Source: Ganoderma boninense (lineage: Eukaryota; Basidiomycota; Agaricomycetes; Polyporales; Polyporaceae). Taken from it: a stretch of 64,000 nt of DNA. The stretch lies in assembly GCA_002900995.3 (NCBI GenBank), contig CM035306.1, positions 3,196,100-3,260,099 of the forward strand. The letters run 5' to 3'. This document shows, piece after piece, positions 10,529 through 21,007 of the stretch. The notes under the pieces were generated by a model. The model did not search any database. It saw only the letters and a list, made by a program, of their open reading frames with translations, and was not told the DNA's origin. The first letter of the stretch is position 1. Every line of letters begins with the position of its first letter. The translations under genes were made by a program, and so were the position numbers.

Positions 10529-12752
10529 ATGTCTGAACCATCGACTTCCCAGCTAAAAGCCGAAGCAAAAGTCGCGGACGCCGAGCCGATCGAAGCGAAC
10601 GCGCACCCAGGCGAAGAGGACCACGCCGGCTCCGGCGACGACTCGGAGCCCGACTTGGACGCAGACGAGGCCGGTGCTGGCGTTGGCTCGTCGAGCACGG
10701 CGCCGCCGATGGACACCCGCGGGACGGCGGGCAAGAGTAAAAAGAAGAAGCGGTCCAAGGCGGCGAAGGCGCTGAGCGCGCTGAAGGGCGGCGCCGCGGG
10801 CAAGGACGCGATCCCGGACGATGTCGTGCAGATCGTGCTGGACAAGGTGAAGGAGGAGGGCGGGGCCGCGGTCGCGTCGGCGGACGCGGACGCGGTAAGG
10901 ATGGCGCTGGAGCAGATGAACCTCCGGGAGGTCCTGCAGGGCAAGGCAGGCGTCGGGGGCAAGAACAGGAAGGAGACGGGAGGACACAAGGTATGCGTCT
11001 TGGTTCATGTTGTATGCAGGCTAGGTCTCTGGAATTCATTTGGGCATAGTTTTGGTCAACGCAACCTGTGCCGCAGCTAGGTGAGAGAATTCGTTGTAAG
11101 TGTTCGCAGGTGCAGCTTGGTGAAGGCATGTTCCACAGGTGAGGCACCCCCAGAGGCGGATGGTGCCATTGAACCCTCGAAGCCTCGAGAGGAGGTTCGA
11201 CAAGATCCTTATCCCCTGCCCAAGGAGTTTACATGGTCATTCATTGACATCAACGAGCCTGCGGAGGTTGGTCCGAACTTGCGTTCGTCCATGCACATCT
11301 AACTGACCGGCTTCCACAGCTAAGAGAGCTCTACGAGCTTCTTTCCGCCAACTACGTCGAAGACGACGACGAAACTTTCCGCTTCCAATATTCTGCTGAA
11401 TTTTTGTCATGGTACGCCCCTCTGATATTGTTTGGTTCTCACTAGGCTCACCTTACCCTCGTAGGGCATTGAAGCCTCCAGGCTACTTCAAGGAGTGGCA
11501 TGTCGGCGTCAGAGTCACATCGAGCCGGAAGCTCGTCGCCTTCATTTCTGCCATCCCAATACGAGTTCGTGTCCGGAACAAGTGAGAGCACTTCGTGTTG
11601 GGGGGCGCGGCAATAGCTGATCCTTGCTCATCTCCATAGCTTGGTCACTGCGAGTGAGGTGAACTATCTCTGCGTCCATAAGAAACTCCGCTCGAAGAGG
11701 CTGGCACCCGTGCTCATCAAGGAGGTCACTCGACAATGCAACCTCCAAGGTGTCTTCCAGGCGCTGTACACCGCAGGAGTCGTTATCCCTACTCCGGTAT
11801 CAAGTGCTCGGTGCGTTCACTCGTGACTTCTATAACTCGAAACGTCCATTCACCGCCTGAAATGGCCGCTCCGCCTATAGCTACTACCACCGCTGTATCA
11901 ACATCCCCAAGCTTCTTGATGTCCGCTTCACGAGCGTGCCCCCAACGATGACGCAAGCTCGCATGATCCGCTTGCACAAGCTTCCCGACAAGCCGCGTCT
12001 GCTGGAGCACGGCTTGCGCGAAATGGAGGAGCGTGACATCGCGCAGGTGACAAGCCTCTTTGAGCGATATATGAAGCGCTTTGGCATGGCCCCCGTGTAC
12101 GACGAGGCCGACATAGCGCACCAATTCCTCAGTGGACGCGGCGAAGGTCCTCGCGGGCCGGTCAGCTGGAAGACGCCCCGCGAGGGACAAGTCGTGTGGA
12201 CGTATGTCGTTGAGGTTAGCCCCGTCCTCCCGTCTAGCGAGAAGGAAAGAGAATTCCATGTCTAATATCGAACCATTACACCGCAGAACCCGAAGACGAA
12301 CAAGATCACAGACTACGTCTCGTTCTACTCGCTCCCGTCGACGATCATGCGCAGCCCGCGGCACAACCTTCTCAACGCCGCGTACCTGTTTTACTACGGC
12401 ACCGAGCTCGCGTTCGAGGACGGCGCGGAGCCCAGCGGACGGCTCAAGAAGCGGCTCGAGGACCTCATCGTCGACGCGCTCGTCATCGCGGACCACGCCA
12501 AGTTCGACGTGATGAACGCGCTCACGCTGATGGACAACATCCCCTTCCTCCAGGATCTCAGGGTGCGTCTTGCTTCCCGAGCGTCGTTTCGGTCGTAGAA
12601 GTGCACTGACTGAGGGCGATGCTTTCCAGTTCGGACAGGGCGACGGCATTCTGAATTTCTACCTCTACAACTGGCGCACGGCCCCTCTGGCAGGAATGCA
12701 GGCGACCAGGGAATCACCCGCGGGGAAGGGCGTGGGCGTGGTCATGTTGTAG
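10529..12752 (+). CDS. NMT1: Glycylpeptide N-tetradecanoyltransferase (N-myristoyltransferase)
   Basis: Transfers myristate from myristoyl-CoA to the N-terminal Gly of proteins such as ARF GTPases; cytosolic and ribosome-associated. The N-terminus is disordered and acidic, then carries the Lys-rich patch [20 protein letters not shown] usual for NMTs. Next come [10 protein letters not shown] (built by two introns), [35 protein letters not shown] and [20 protein letters not shown]. The acyl-CoA site follows in [20 protein letters not shown]. The peptide-site blocks are [28 protein letters not shown] and [15 protein letters not shown]. The chain ends GVGVVML, matching the family's conserved C-terminal carboxylate that acts as catalytic base. 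ATG 10529 is preferred to upstream in-frame codons because a TATA-like box lies between them. About eight exons; no oddity seen. Confidence 0.95.
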
Positions 12753-13019
12753 GGCCTCCAGCAGCTTTCACCGCCGCTAATGTCAACGATAAACGCGCTT
12801 CTCCCGCATCTCATGCTCAATGTACAAAACGTCATCTATTGCAATGCAGTGAAGTATTTGATAAAGTGTACAAATGCCGCAGACAAGCAGTTGTCCGTGC
12901 AATCTTTCGGATTCCTATTCATGCTACAATAAACTCGACAAATGCTCAAAGGATGGCGAGCACGTGAGAATGGCTTCGCACCATCGTGAAAGCTGCAGTC
13001 TCAAGTATCAGGAGCCCCA

Positions 13020-15072
13020 CTAATCATCGTCGCTATCATAATAGACATCCTCGTCATCATCCACACCGTAATCTGGAGTGGGACTCCTCTCTCGCTTAAT
13101 TTGCTGCTGTTGCGAGCGACCGCGCGTTGGCAGGACAGGGACGGTCGCGCCTCCCGCTCCGACAGTCGGCTGGGTAGAGCGTCCGCCTAGCGTTTGGCCC
13201 CCAGAACCCCAGTTACAGTGCCTTGCATAATTGCGTGAACGCGCCGAAAAATTCCTGCAGGCGCCTATATGCTCGCCTACCAAATCAGGACGCCTGGGAA
13301 GCTTCAGAAGCGAGTTGGTGACCTTGATGTGACATGTCTCTTGGATGGCATGGGTGCCTCCCGAAGCAGCTGAGGGCTGGGTAAATGGTACACTAGGAGG
13401 CCCGTTGAGAACCACTGAGCTCTCCAGGAAGTAGACAAGCGTGAACAGTCAGGCTGAAGTTACGACCGCGCACAGCGTTGGCTTGCATGTGACCGTGATC
13501 CATCCGCCTGGTAGGCGAGGTATCTGATTTTTCGGCGCGTTCACGCAATTATGCAAGGCACTGTAGTGGTGGATGCCGGCACAGCCTTGTTCTTGCCTTT
13601 ATCTGACGACGATGACTGAGAGTTCCCGGTGAGGGTATTTCCAGAACCCGTGAAGGACGTGGGCTATGCGCAGCTAGTGTCAGCACAACACGAGAATACT
13701 CCGGACAAGGAAACGCACCTGTGGAGCAGAGGCCGACAAGTCCTGTGAAGGTGGGACATACGTCTGGACCCTGAAGCCGAAGAAGAGGTGGCCGAATGGC
13801 AGGTTCAATGGCGCCGGCACGTAGACATCGCCGTCGAGAGTGTCATTCGTGACAATGCGCTGCTTACTGGACACCGGTCAGTATATTGCCGCGGGAACGC
13901 AAGGTCGTCACCTACTCGGTGCGGAAAATCTTGCTATCTTCGGGGGCCGCCTCGGCTTTCCTGTGACTGATTCCCTTGCCCTTGGTCTTGCGGCCTTGGA
14001 GTGTCTCCCCCTTGCCTTTGAAGCTCTCCCACTGGTCGCCGCCCTTGCTAATGGCAGCCCCTTTAGGTGCGGCGCCCGAGAACGCGCCCGCCATGGAGGA
14101 TGATGGGCGTGACGACCCCGGAGTGGACGAGCTGAGATCAATGTTGAGCTTGGAGGCCATGGTGGCTTGAGGCGCAGCCTTGGGTCGCTCCGGTTCGACA
14201 TAGCCTACAGGAGCGGCAAAGTCGACTTCGAGATCTGTATCGAGGACACTGATGCCCTCGCCCCCGGGTTTGGTCTCCATCACAAGAAGACCGAACACGA
14301 TTGTATTGTAGGAGATCTCAATGATGTCCCCTTGTGTGAGCGCAGAGAAGTTCCGAAGAGATTGTTCGAGACTGTAACAACGTCATGAGCGCCATGCAAC
14401 CCCATGAAAGAATCGGTTTACATACACGGCCTTCGGGTCCGAGATCTCGAGGAAGTCGACTGTCTGAGCCTGGAGCTTTACAAGCTTGCCTTTCTGGAGC
14501 TCACAGCCAGTGATACGGATGGGATCGCCCTCTTCCAAGCGCAGGGTCTTCATCATCCAATGGGGCAGGTGAACGCATCCCTCTTCGGCAATGAACTCAA
14601 GGACGCCGGCATGAGTGGATGCTGCAGGGTTGGCAGGATTGCGGAGCTTGAACATCCAAGGGGACTCAAGATCCATGTTTGTAAGGTTGGCAAGCGCAGT
14701 TGGAGGCATGATGACTAGATGTTGTTGGAATTGTGTGACCATGGGAGATCAAGTGGCGCTGGACGTACTCTTTCCACCATAACTGAGATTCTCCCGAGGG
14801 CGGCCGGGCAGCATTGCGACGCTGTAGGCCTTGAAGTACTCATCGTACGATTGCGGGTTGGGTCTACCAACTCTCCGGGTAGGCATACCACCCAATCCAC
14901 TGGAATCTCCGGTCAGCCTCTGATAACTGGATAAGTATCCCGACGTCAAACATACTGTGCGAGTTGGGCGAAGAGGCCGGCAGGACCTCCAGGACCGAAG
15001 TGATCTTGATCGAACTGGGAGAAAAATCAGAGGGCAGGACATTCTATGAAGAGCGATGCATACCAAATCCAT
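13020..15072 (-). CDS. UFD1: UFD1, ubiquitin fusion degradation protein 1, interrupted by a mobile element
   Basis: Cofactor of Cdc48/p97 (with Npl4) in extraction of ubiquitylated proteins, ERAD and fusion degradation. ATG 15072 gives a 9-nt coding exon (MDL), then FDQDHFGPGGPAGLFAQL, YDEYFKAYSVAMLPGRP, LSYGGKIIMPPTALANL and ESPWMFKLRNP. These make up the Ufd1 double-psi barrel, which continues FIAEEGCVHLPHWMMKTL, EGDPIRITG and LRNFSALTQGDIIEI. The C-terminal Cdc48/Npl4-binding half includes GETLQGRKTKGKG, IVTNDTLDGDVYVPAPLNLP, and then KNKAVPAST. Here a 348-bp inverted-repeat element (13216-13563) is inserted. Coding resumes as NWGSGGQTLGGRS and ends with an acidic tail, YGVDDDEDVYYDSDDD. 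Read through, the element ends the protein at TGA 13541-13543 after VPCIIA. If spliced at 13544/13222 the frame is kept with 9 extra residues. Confidence 0.93.
13216..13252 (+). repeat. Terminal inverted repeat, plus-strand left arm
   Basis: A 37-bp arm identical to the reverse complement of 13527-13563. The first 20 bases are CAGTGCCTTGCATAATTGCG and the arm ends GAAAAAT. Read on the minus strand (the sense of UFD1), this arm carries the candidate splice acceptor TGCAAG ending at 13222. Confidence 0.92.
13222..13544 (-). other. Candidate new intron formed by the inserted element
   Basis: The donor GC|GTGAAC at 13544 and acceptor TGCAAG|GC at 13222 both lie in the TIRs. Splicing joins ATA ATT GC to G CAC TGT AAC TGG, giving ...TVPCIIAHCNWGSGG... 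with no stop. The intron would be 323 nt, several times longer than its neighbours. The donor is weaker than the usual GTRAGT. Whether it is really used cannot be seen from DNA. Confidence 0.45.
13527..13563 (-). repeat. Terminal inverted repeat, plus-strand right arm
   Basis: The partner of the arm at 13216-13252, with perfect identity over 37 bp in inverted orientation. In UFD1 sense it carries the in-frame TGA (13541-13543) and the candidate splice donor GTGAAC starting at 13544. Confidence 0.92.
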
Positions 15073-15287
15073 GGTTCGCGAATGAGGGATGGTAGTTGAG
15101 AGCAAGGCGTGGTCGGGTTCCGAGTACGCGGTGGCTGCAGCTGCTCTAACTAAACGCGTAATCCCGGGCGCTTCTATTCACGTGTGCGGGTTCAGTGGGC
15201 GTCTACACCTCGCGTCGTGAGCGCCTTCGCGAGATTTGGAGTGCAAGTGCAAGGACTCGCTTCGTTTCATCCGTCCCCAGATCCCTC

Positions 15288-17284
15288 ATGTCTGCTGCCG
15301 CCGTCTCGACCCCCTCTGCCCCGGCTGTGGCTGGGGCCAACAAGGCATTCAATGACAAGGTGCGATTTCATTCACTGTCAGTTTAGAAAAGGCTCCCTCA
15401 TCTAGGCTATTAGGGCAAGCCCATGGAAGTCCGTCTCTCTAACATGGTCGCAGCAAAGGGTATGATTGTCCACAGCTCAGTCTTCGCTCATCCCGGATAT
15501 TTATCTGAAGCGTGAACAGCGATTAGCGATGCTGTCCGGACTTCTTTGGGTCCCAGGGGAATGGACAAGATGGTGCGTACCGACTTGCTATGTTCCTCAG
15601 ACGCAATTTATATCTTCTGTTTTCCTCAGATCCAAACATCTAAGGGCGAGCTCATCATCACGAATGATGGAGCTACCATTCTCAAGAGTATACAGGCTCT
15701 GCATCCTGCTGCCAAGATGGTGTGTGGTGTTCCCGTGTCTTTGCGCCGCTCCATCCTTACAGGAGATCAGCTTGTCGATCTCTCCGCCGCACAAGATGTA
15801 GAAGCGGGTGATGGCACTACTTCGGTCGTTGTCCTCGCAGGAAGTCTGCTCGGTGCTGCAGAGAAGATGCTTCAAAAAGGCATTCACCCAACAATCATTG
15901 CAGAGTCCTTCCAAAGAGCATCAACGAAGGCGGTGGAATACCTTACCGAGCTCTCTACCCCCATCAACCTCGACGACAAGACAGCTCTTCTCCGTGCTGC
16001 GACCACTTCTCTGAACTCAAAAGTGAGCCTTCTGGATCGTGGCGTGTGGTTTTGATACCAATATTATTGGATCCCAGATTGTCTCGCAATATTCCTCAAC
16101 CCTTGCCCCCATTGCCGTCTCTGCCGTGACCCGACTTGTCACTCCAACCTCCTCAAATGTCGACCTTCGTGACATCCGAGTAGTCAAGAAGGTTGGCGGC
16201 ACGATCGAGGATACTGAGCTCGTTGATGGCGTTGTCCTGAACCAAAACGTCGTTACAACGGTCGGGGGCCCCACACGGATAGAAAAGGCCAAGATCGGTC
16301 TCATCCAATTCCAGCTCAGCGCCCCCAAACCTGACGTACGCTGCCTCCATCATATCATCTCCTTTTCATGGGGATTAATTGTTGCGTAGATGGACAACAC
16401 GGTCGTGATTAACGATTACAGGCAAATGGACAAGGTGATCAAGGAGGGCCGCCAATATCTGCTCAACATGTGCAAAAAGATCAAGAAGGCCAACTGCAAC
16501 GTCCTCCTCATCCAAAAGTCCATCCTCCGCGATGCCGTCGACGACATCTCCCTCACTTTCCTCAAGCGCCTCAATATCCTTGCCGTGAAGGATGTCGAGC
16601 GCGACGAAATCGAGTTCCTTTCAAAGAGCTTGGGTTGTAAACCTATCGCGGATATCGAAGCGTTCACGGAGGACAAGCTTGGTTACGCGGACCTTGTCGA
16701 GGAGACGACGCATGCAGGTGCGAAGGTTGTGCGGATCACGGGCGTGAAGAACCGGGGGCGGACAGTCAGCGTGCTCGCGATGGGCAGCAACAGCCTTGTC
16801 CTGGAGGAATGCGAGCGTAGTCTCCACGATGCGCTTTGTGTTGTCCGCTGCCTCGTCAAGAAGCGGTATGTCGTCCCATTTAGTCGCCCCGATCTTTGTA
16901 GCTAATAAATTGTCCCATAGTGCACTCATTGCTGGTGGTGGCGCTCCAGAGATTCACGTCTCACGACTGCTCTCTCAATATGCGCACTCACTGAAGGGCA
17001 TGGAAGCATACTGCTTCCAAGCATATGCTGACGCGCTCGAGGTCATCCCCACCACACTTGCCGAGAACGCAGGCTTGCACCCCATCGCCATCGTCACCGA
17101 GCTCCGGAACAGGCATGCGCTTGGCGAACGGAACGCGGGCATCAACGTTCGCAAGGGCCTTATCTCTAACATTCTTGAGGAAGATGTTGTGCAGCCTCTG
17201 CTCGTCTCCACAAGCGCGATCGAGCTCTCGACGGAGACGGTCTGTCTGCTGCTCAAGATCGACGACTACGTCCAGACACGATAG
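15288..17284 (+). CDS. CCT4: T-complex protein 1 subunit delta (CCT4 chaperonin)
   Basis: ATP-dependent subunit of the cytosolic TRiC/CCT chaperonin that folds actin, tubulin and WD40 proteins. ATG 15288 starts [19 protein letters not shown]. Introns then separate [26 protein letters not shown], and [20 protein letters not shown]. The nucleotide motif [15 protein letters not shown] is present, with the conserved Asp of group II chaperonins. The apical domain includes [20 protein letters not shown] and [15 protein letters not shown]. The intermediate/equatorial return includes [37 protein letters not shown] and [17 protein letters not shown]. The end is [30 protein letters not shown] and the C-terminal blocks match the delta subunit rather than its paralogues. 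Length is about 530 aa, normal for the family. The 5' end diverges from UFD1, 216 bp away. Confidence 0.96.
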
Positions 17285-17389
17285 ATGGTTGTAGTTCCAA
17301 ATAAAGTGTACAGTTATATCGCATATACTGCTAGCAACTCTTGGAGTTTCGTAATGCCGCCCAACGTTGACCTTGCACTGCGCTGAGAT

Positions 17390-20300
17390 TTATCGGAGGG
17401 TGGCCTTGACGATGTTCCGAAGCTCCTCGTCTTCAGACCGGAGCCACCACAGGCAGCTGTCATCGTCGCTTTCTTTCAAGCGGATTGCCGCAAGTCCCTC
17501 CTTGGACGATGGGCTCGCGCCTTCCGGATGGATCACAATCTTGAGGTCCCCTGTGAAGGTAGCCTGCATCAGAGACATTCAAAAGAACAGCTAGTGATAG
17601 CTTTGACATACCTTCGAAAGGGGCCTGATCGCGTTCAGTGACCTTGAGTCGCCGTTGCAACGCTTGCAGCCGCCGGAGGACAGTGTCCATCGATGCTTCG
17701 CACCATCCTCGAGCGGCTCCGGATTGTAGCGAATTCCATGTGGTCTCAAAGTCGTGCTCCATGATACTGCTCACGGTGCTGGCGAGAGATGGACCGGTTG
17801 GTTCCGACATGAAGGGTGAATCCAGCGCGATCAGGTCTGCGGAAACAGACTGCAACCCAGAATGCGCTCTTGAGTATACACGAGGATCGTAGCAGGATCA
17901 ATTTATAATCTCACCCCAATCCCGACTGGAGGAGTCGCTTCATCCAAAATCTGCACGACAGGCAATGGTGACAGTCTGGTCTGTTTCGGAGGGCTCTGCG
18001 ATAAATCTGCTCGTCAACACCGCTCATCCATGTGGACAACGGTCACTCACACTGGGAATGGACCGCAAGTCGGAGGTCTGTGCGACGAGGCTTAAGTCTC
18101 CAGGGGTGACGGTCATTAGCATGGGGTCCCGGAAGGGCGACCCGACATGAGAGCCAGCATCGTCCGAGTGTCGTGAACTAGTGCTACTCCTCCTCCGTAG
18201 CTTCGGCGTCGGTCTAGGAGTTTCGTAGGCAGCATAACGAAGCTTGCTGGGCACAGGTGATGCTCGAGATGATGAGGGTTCTGGTGTATATAGTTTCAAT
18301 GGCGGGGACTTCGGAATCAAGGACGGCGACCGCGAAGGTGCCCTCTGCTGTTCTGCTTCGTATTTCTCAAGAGCAAAGACGAAATCTGGGAGCTGCAGGG
18401 TATCAGCCAGGCATTTTTTCCAGACATAGATAGGATATACATACTGATGATGAGTGGGTGCTTGTGAGGATGTGTCTAAGCACGTCTTTGGACTGAGATA
18501 AGCTTGTGAATTGGTCACAACGCTTCACAGGAAGCCGTCAGGAAGTCAAATCACGAATAATATATAGTATATGCTCACTCGTCTGAGATGTCTGCCACTA
18601 CGCGTGTGTAGATCCTTGACCATTTCAATCACCTCCGAGGGTACCACATCGGAAGCAGCAGAAATGCGCAGCATTGTAATGAGACAAGCATCTTGGATCG
18701 ATGCTAGAAACCCGCAGATAAGGCAAGCAAACGAGAGACTTGACATGGAAACTGCACCCACCAGAATAGGAGGTCATACGATCAGCTAGCCCGCGTAAAA
18801 TTTCCACCGGTGACGTTGGCGAGAGCTCCAGGTATTCACAAAACAGCGCAGTCAGGATAACCATTAGCGTGGGGCCAACATCGCTGTCCTTCTCGGCGAC
18901 GGTGCTGAACAGGACACCAATGCATCCACTACGCCACGCGCTGTCGGCTGTACAAAAGGAGCGATGAGCTTGAGTGATGATCAGAAATGAACTGCTGTTA
19001 CCGGAGTGTATTCGGTTCAGCATCTCCTCAACCGCTTCCTGGAGAACGGGTCTCTTGTTTGGAGGACCATCGCCCTCGGCGCCTCGTAGAACGTTTGTGA
19101 GTTGGAGTGCATAGGCCTCTCCATCATCATCACAGATGACGTCCAATATCTCGAGAAGCCGTGGCAGATTCTCTTCAGTGCCATGGATGGAAGAGGACGG
19201 CAAATCTCCTTGAAGTGCCCTAGCAAAGTATGACTCCACGATGCTTTGGTCGACACGCCATAGGATTCGCAGTGTCTATAAAATCGTTTGAAAAGGTGCC
19301 AAACGAATGATTGGCTATTTTGTACCTTCTTGCGTATTAGCTTATCTTCGCAGTCAAGAGCCTTCATGACGCGTTCAACTTCCCACTCCTCTAAAACCGC
19401 GGGTATATCCGGAGTAGTTCCTGCCCAAAGCTTAGGATCTACGGAAGAAACGCAGCAGACGAACACGTAGAGCGCGTTCGGATCTTGGATGGTGAGCAAA
19501 TGTCGAATCTCCTTAATGAACGACAAGGCTGTGCTGGTTTGCACCTCGACGAGCACTTTGGTGGATGACACTGCAATGGCACAGAAACATTGCTGGAGGA
19601 TGGCTACAAGTTTATCAGCACGTAAATGGATTACTACCCAGCGGATCACAAACCGTAGGCCGTAGGATCTCGATGCGCGTAATGGCGGACAATGTGTATG
19701 ATGGCCTTCAAGTCGTGTTGAGAGGGCCTGATCGAGCGTTCAACAACCACTGACACGACATGGGATGACTATGAACGAACCCAAGGGTCATGATAACCTC
19801 AATACACCTCACAAGCAGTCTTGTCTCAGAAGGTGCGGGTGGTTGGGACCAAATTACGTCCAACAGTCCCGAAACGACCGAGTGATACTTGTCCCGGGGA
19901 AGGTGATTATTCTGGGGAATTTTAATGTAAATAGGTAATCGAGCTGCTCTTCTGTTCATCAGACTTGCCTTCAGTAATGTATCGGCCAATGTGAAAGCAG
20001 CACTGACGACAGTGGGATCAGAGTCCCCAAGCCGTTTCCGTGCTTTGGTCACAATGTCGCCAAGGATCTCTGGGTCATGTTCGGACAACTTGTTGAAGGC
20101 AAGAAGGGTGCGTCGCTTCACGTCCGGCCTATATCAATCGCGCTCTTCAGTCCTCGATTAATTTGTACAGGAGATGAGTGCACTGACGAATCGTGAGACA
20201 ATAGGTCGTGGAGACGCGTTTGTATCGCTGGTATAACATCTCTTGAAGGGGACTGTATCAGGACATCGAGCGCAAGACATATTAGGGGAACGTCAGGGCT

Positions 20301-20826
20301 TTCTATATCCTAAGAAGTGTTAAGCAGACGACTACAGCTCGATAAAGATGCCTTACCTTACGAATGGAGTTGACCAGCATAATCTGCAACTCGTGCTCTG
20401 GCGGCATCACCTCAGCACAGAAGAGGTAGCCTGCGTGGAGTTTTAGTGTTATTTTGAACCACAGGTTAAGCCATACCTGTCCGTTTATCCTGAGTCCTTT
20501 GTCCAGCCTCCGCGAGGTTGATTGCGTGAGGAAGTGCGAACTCGAGATCCACATGTACTCCCGGATTTACCGCCATAGAGCAGTAGAGTAGTAGCACCAG
20601 ACATTCCTTGCATTGTTTCTATGATAGTAATGAGCCTCGTGCACTACAACTCTCACTACATCAAACTGACCAGGGTCAACGTCGAGCGAGCCAACTGCGT
20701 CCGGATGGTATGGACCTCGGCAAGAAGTATTTGGTCGGCCGCCTGCGAGGTTGCGGTTTCTATCTTGCGAACCAGAGCATAGTGTGCCCTGCTCATTGCG
20801 CCCGACGACGAGAATGGCACATCCAT
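17390..20826 (-). CDS. AP-4 epsilon-like large adaptin
   Basis: Large subunit of a heterotetrameric adaptor complex acting in vesicle budding at the trans-Golgi/endosome. The first ATG at 20826 gives MDVPFSSSGAMSRAHYALVR and then TIRTQLAR. Following exons read ECLVLLLYCSMAV, FALPHAINLAEAGQ, GYLFCAEVMPPEHELQIMLV and NSIRKDIESPDVPLICLALD. VIPAIQTRLHDLLSHDS and VKRRTLLAFNKLSEHDPEIL follow, an adaptin trunk of alpha-helical repeats. The order ECxxxLxYC...KRTGYL...IPAxxxxL fits epsilon of AP-4 better than gamma or alpha. Later blocks are LLTIQDPNALYVFVCCVSSV, HLRADKLVAILQQCFCAI and SPTSPVEILRGLADR. A Ser/Pro-rich linker precedes a small C-terminal domain ending EELRNIVKATLR. I count more than ten exons and have not verified every junction. 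It diverges from BUB2, with 181 bp between start codons. Confidence 0.75.
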
Positions 20827-21007
20827 AGTGTCGTAATTTTCAGCAGACAACGAAAGTCATGTAGGGACGGTGAGAGGGAGTCGCGGGAGAAGGCACAACC
20901 GACGAGTCTTGGTCCGAGGGTCGAGCGGGGTGGCTGGGATAGCCGAGAACGCCAACTGAGGCACACTCTGTGCATGGCCACCACCGTGACATTCCTCTCC
21001 TGACACC

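Larger units (their letters stand above)
13216..13563. mobile_element. MITE-like element with TIRs and TA target duplication, inside UFD1
   Basis: The element is 348 bp and too short to code for a transposase. Both ends start CAGTGCCTTGCATAATTGCG reading inward, and 37 bp match perfectly in inverted orientation. It is flanked by TA on each side (13214-13215 and 13564-13565). Excising the element plus one TA joins UFD1 codons exactly (AGT-TA-GTGG on the plus strand) and keeps the frame. CAGTG termini with a TA duplication point to a non-autonomous Tc1/mariner-type element. Beyond the perfect TIR, the arms share a shorter CGCCTACCA block. The superfamily is inferred from ends and target site only. 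Confidence 0.88.

Noticed and set aside
10443..11147. Long open frame (234 codons) on the minus strand
   Set aside because: It lies opposite the GC-rich first exon of NMT, is Pro/Arg/Ser-rich as expected for antisense of that sequence, and shows no domain.
11789..12649. Minus-strand open frame of 286 codons
   Set aside because: Complete overlap with well-supported NMT exons on the plus strand. Composition is that of an antisense shadow.
17390..18518. Separate gene for the Ser/Pro-rich part and C-terminal domain of the AP-4 epsilon-like locus
   Set aside because: Same strand, no clear stop, start or promoter between, and large adaptins normally have a hinge and a small ear after the trunk. 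One gene is the simpler reading, though not proven.
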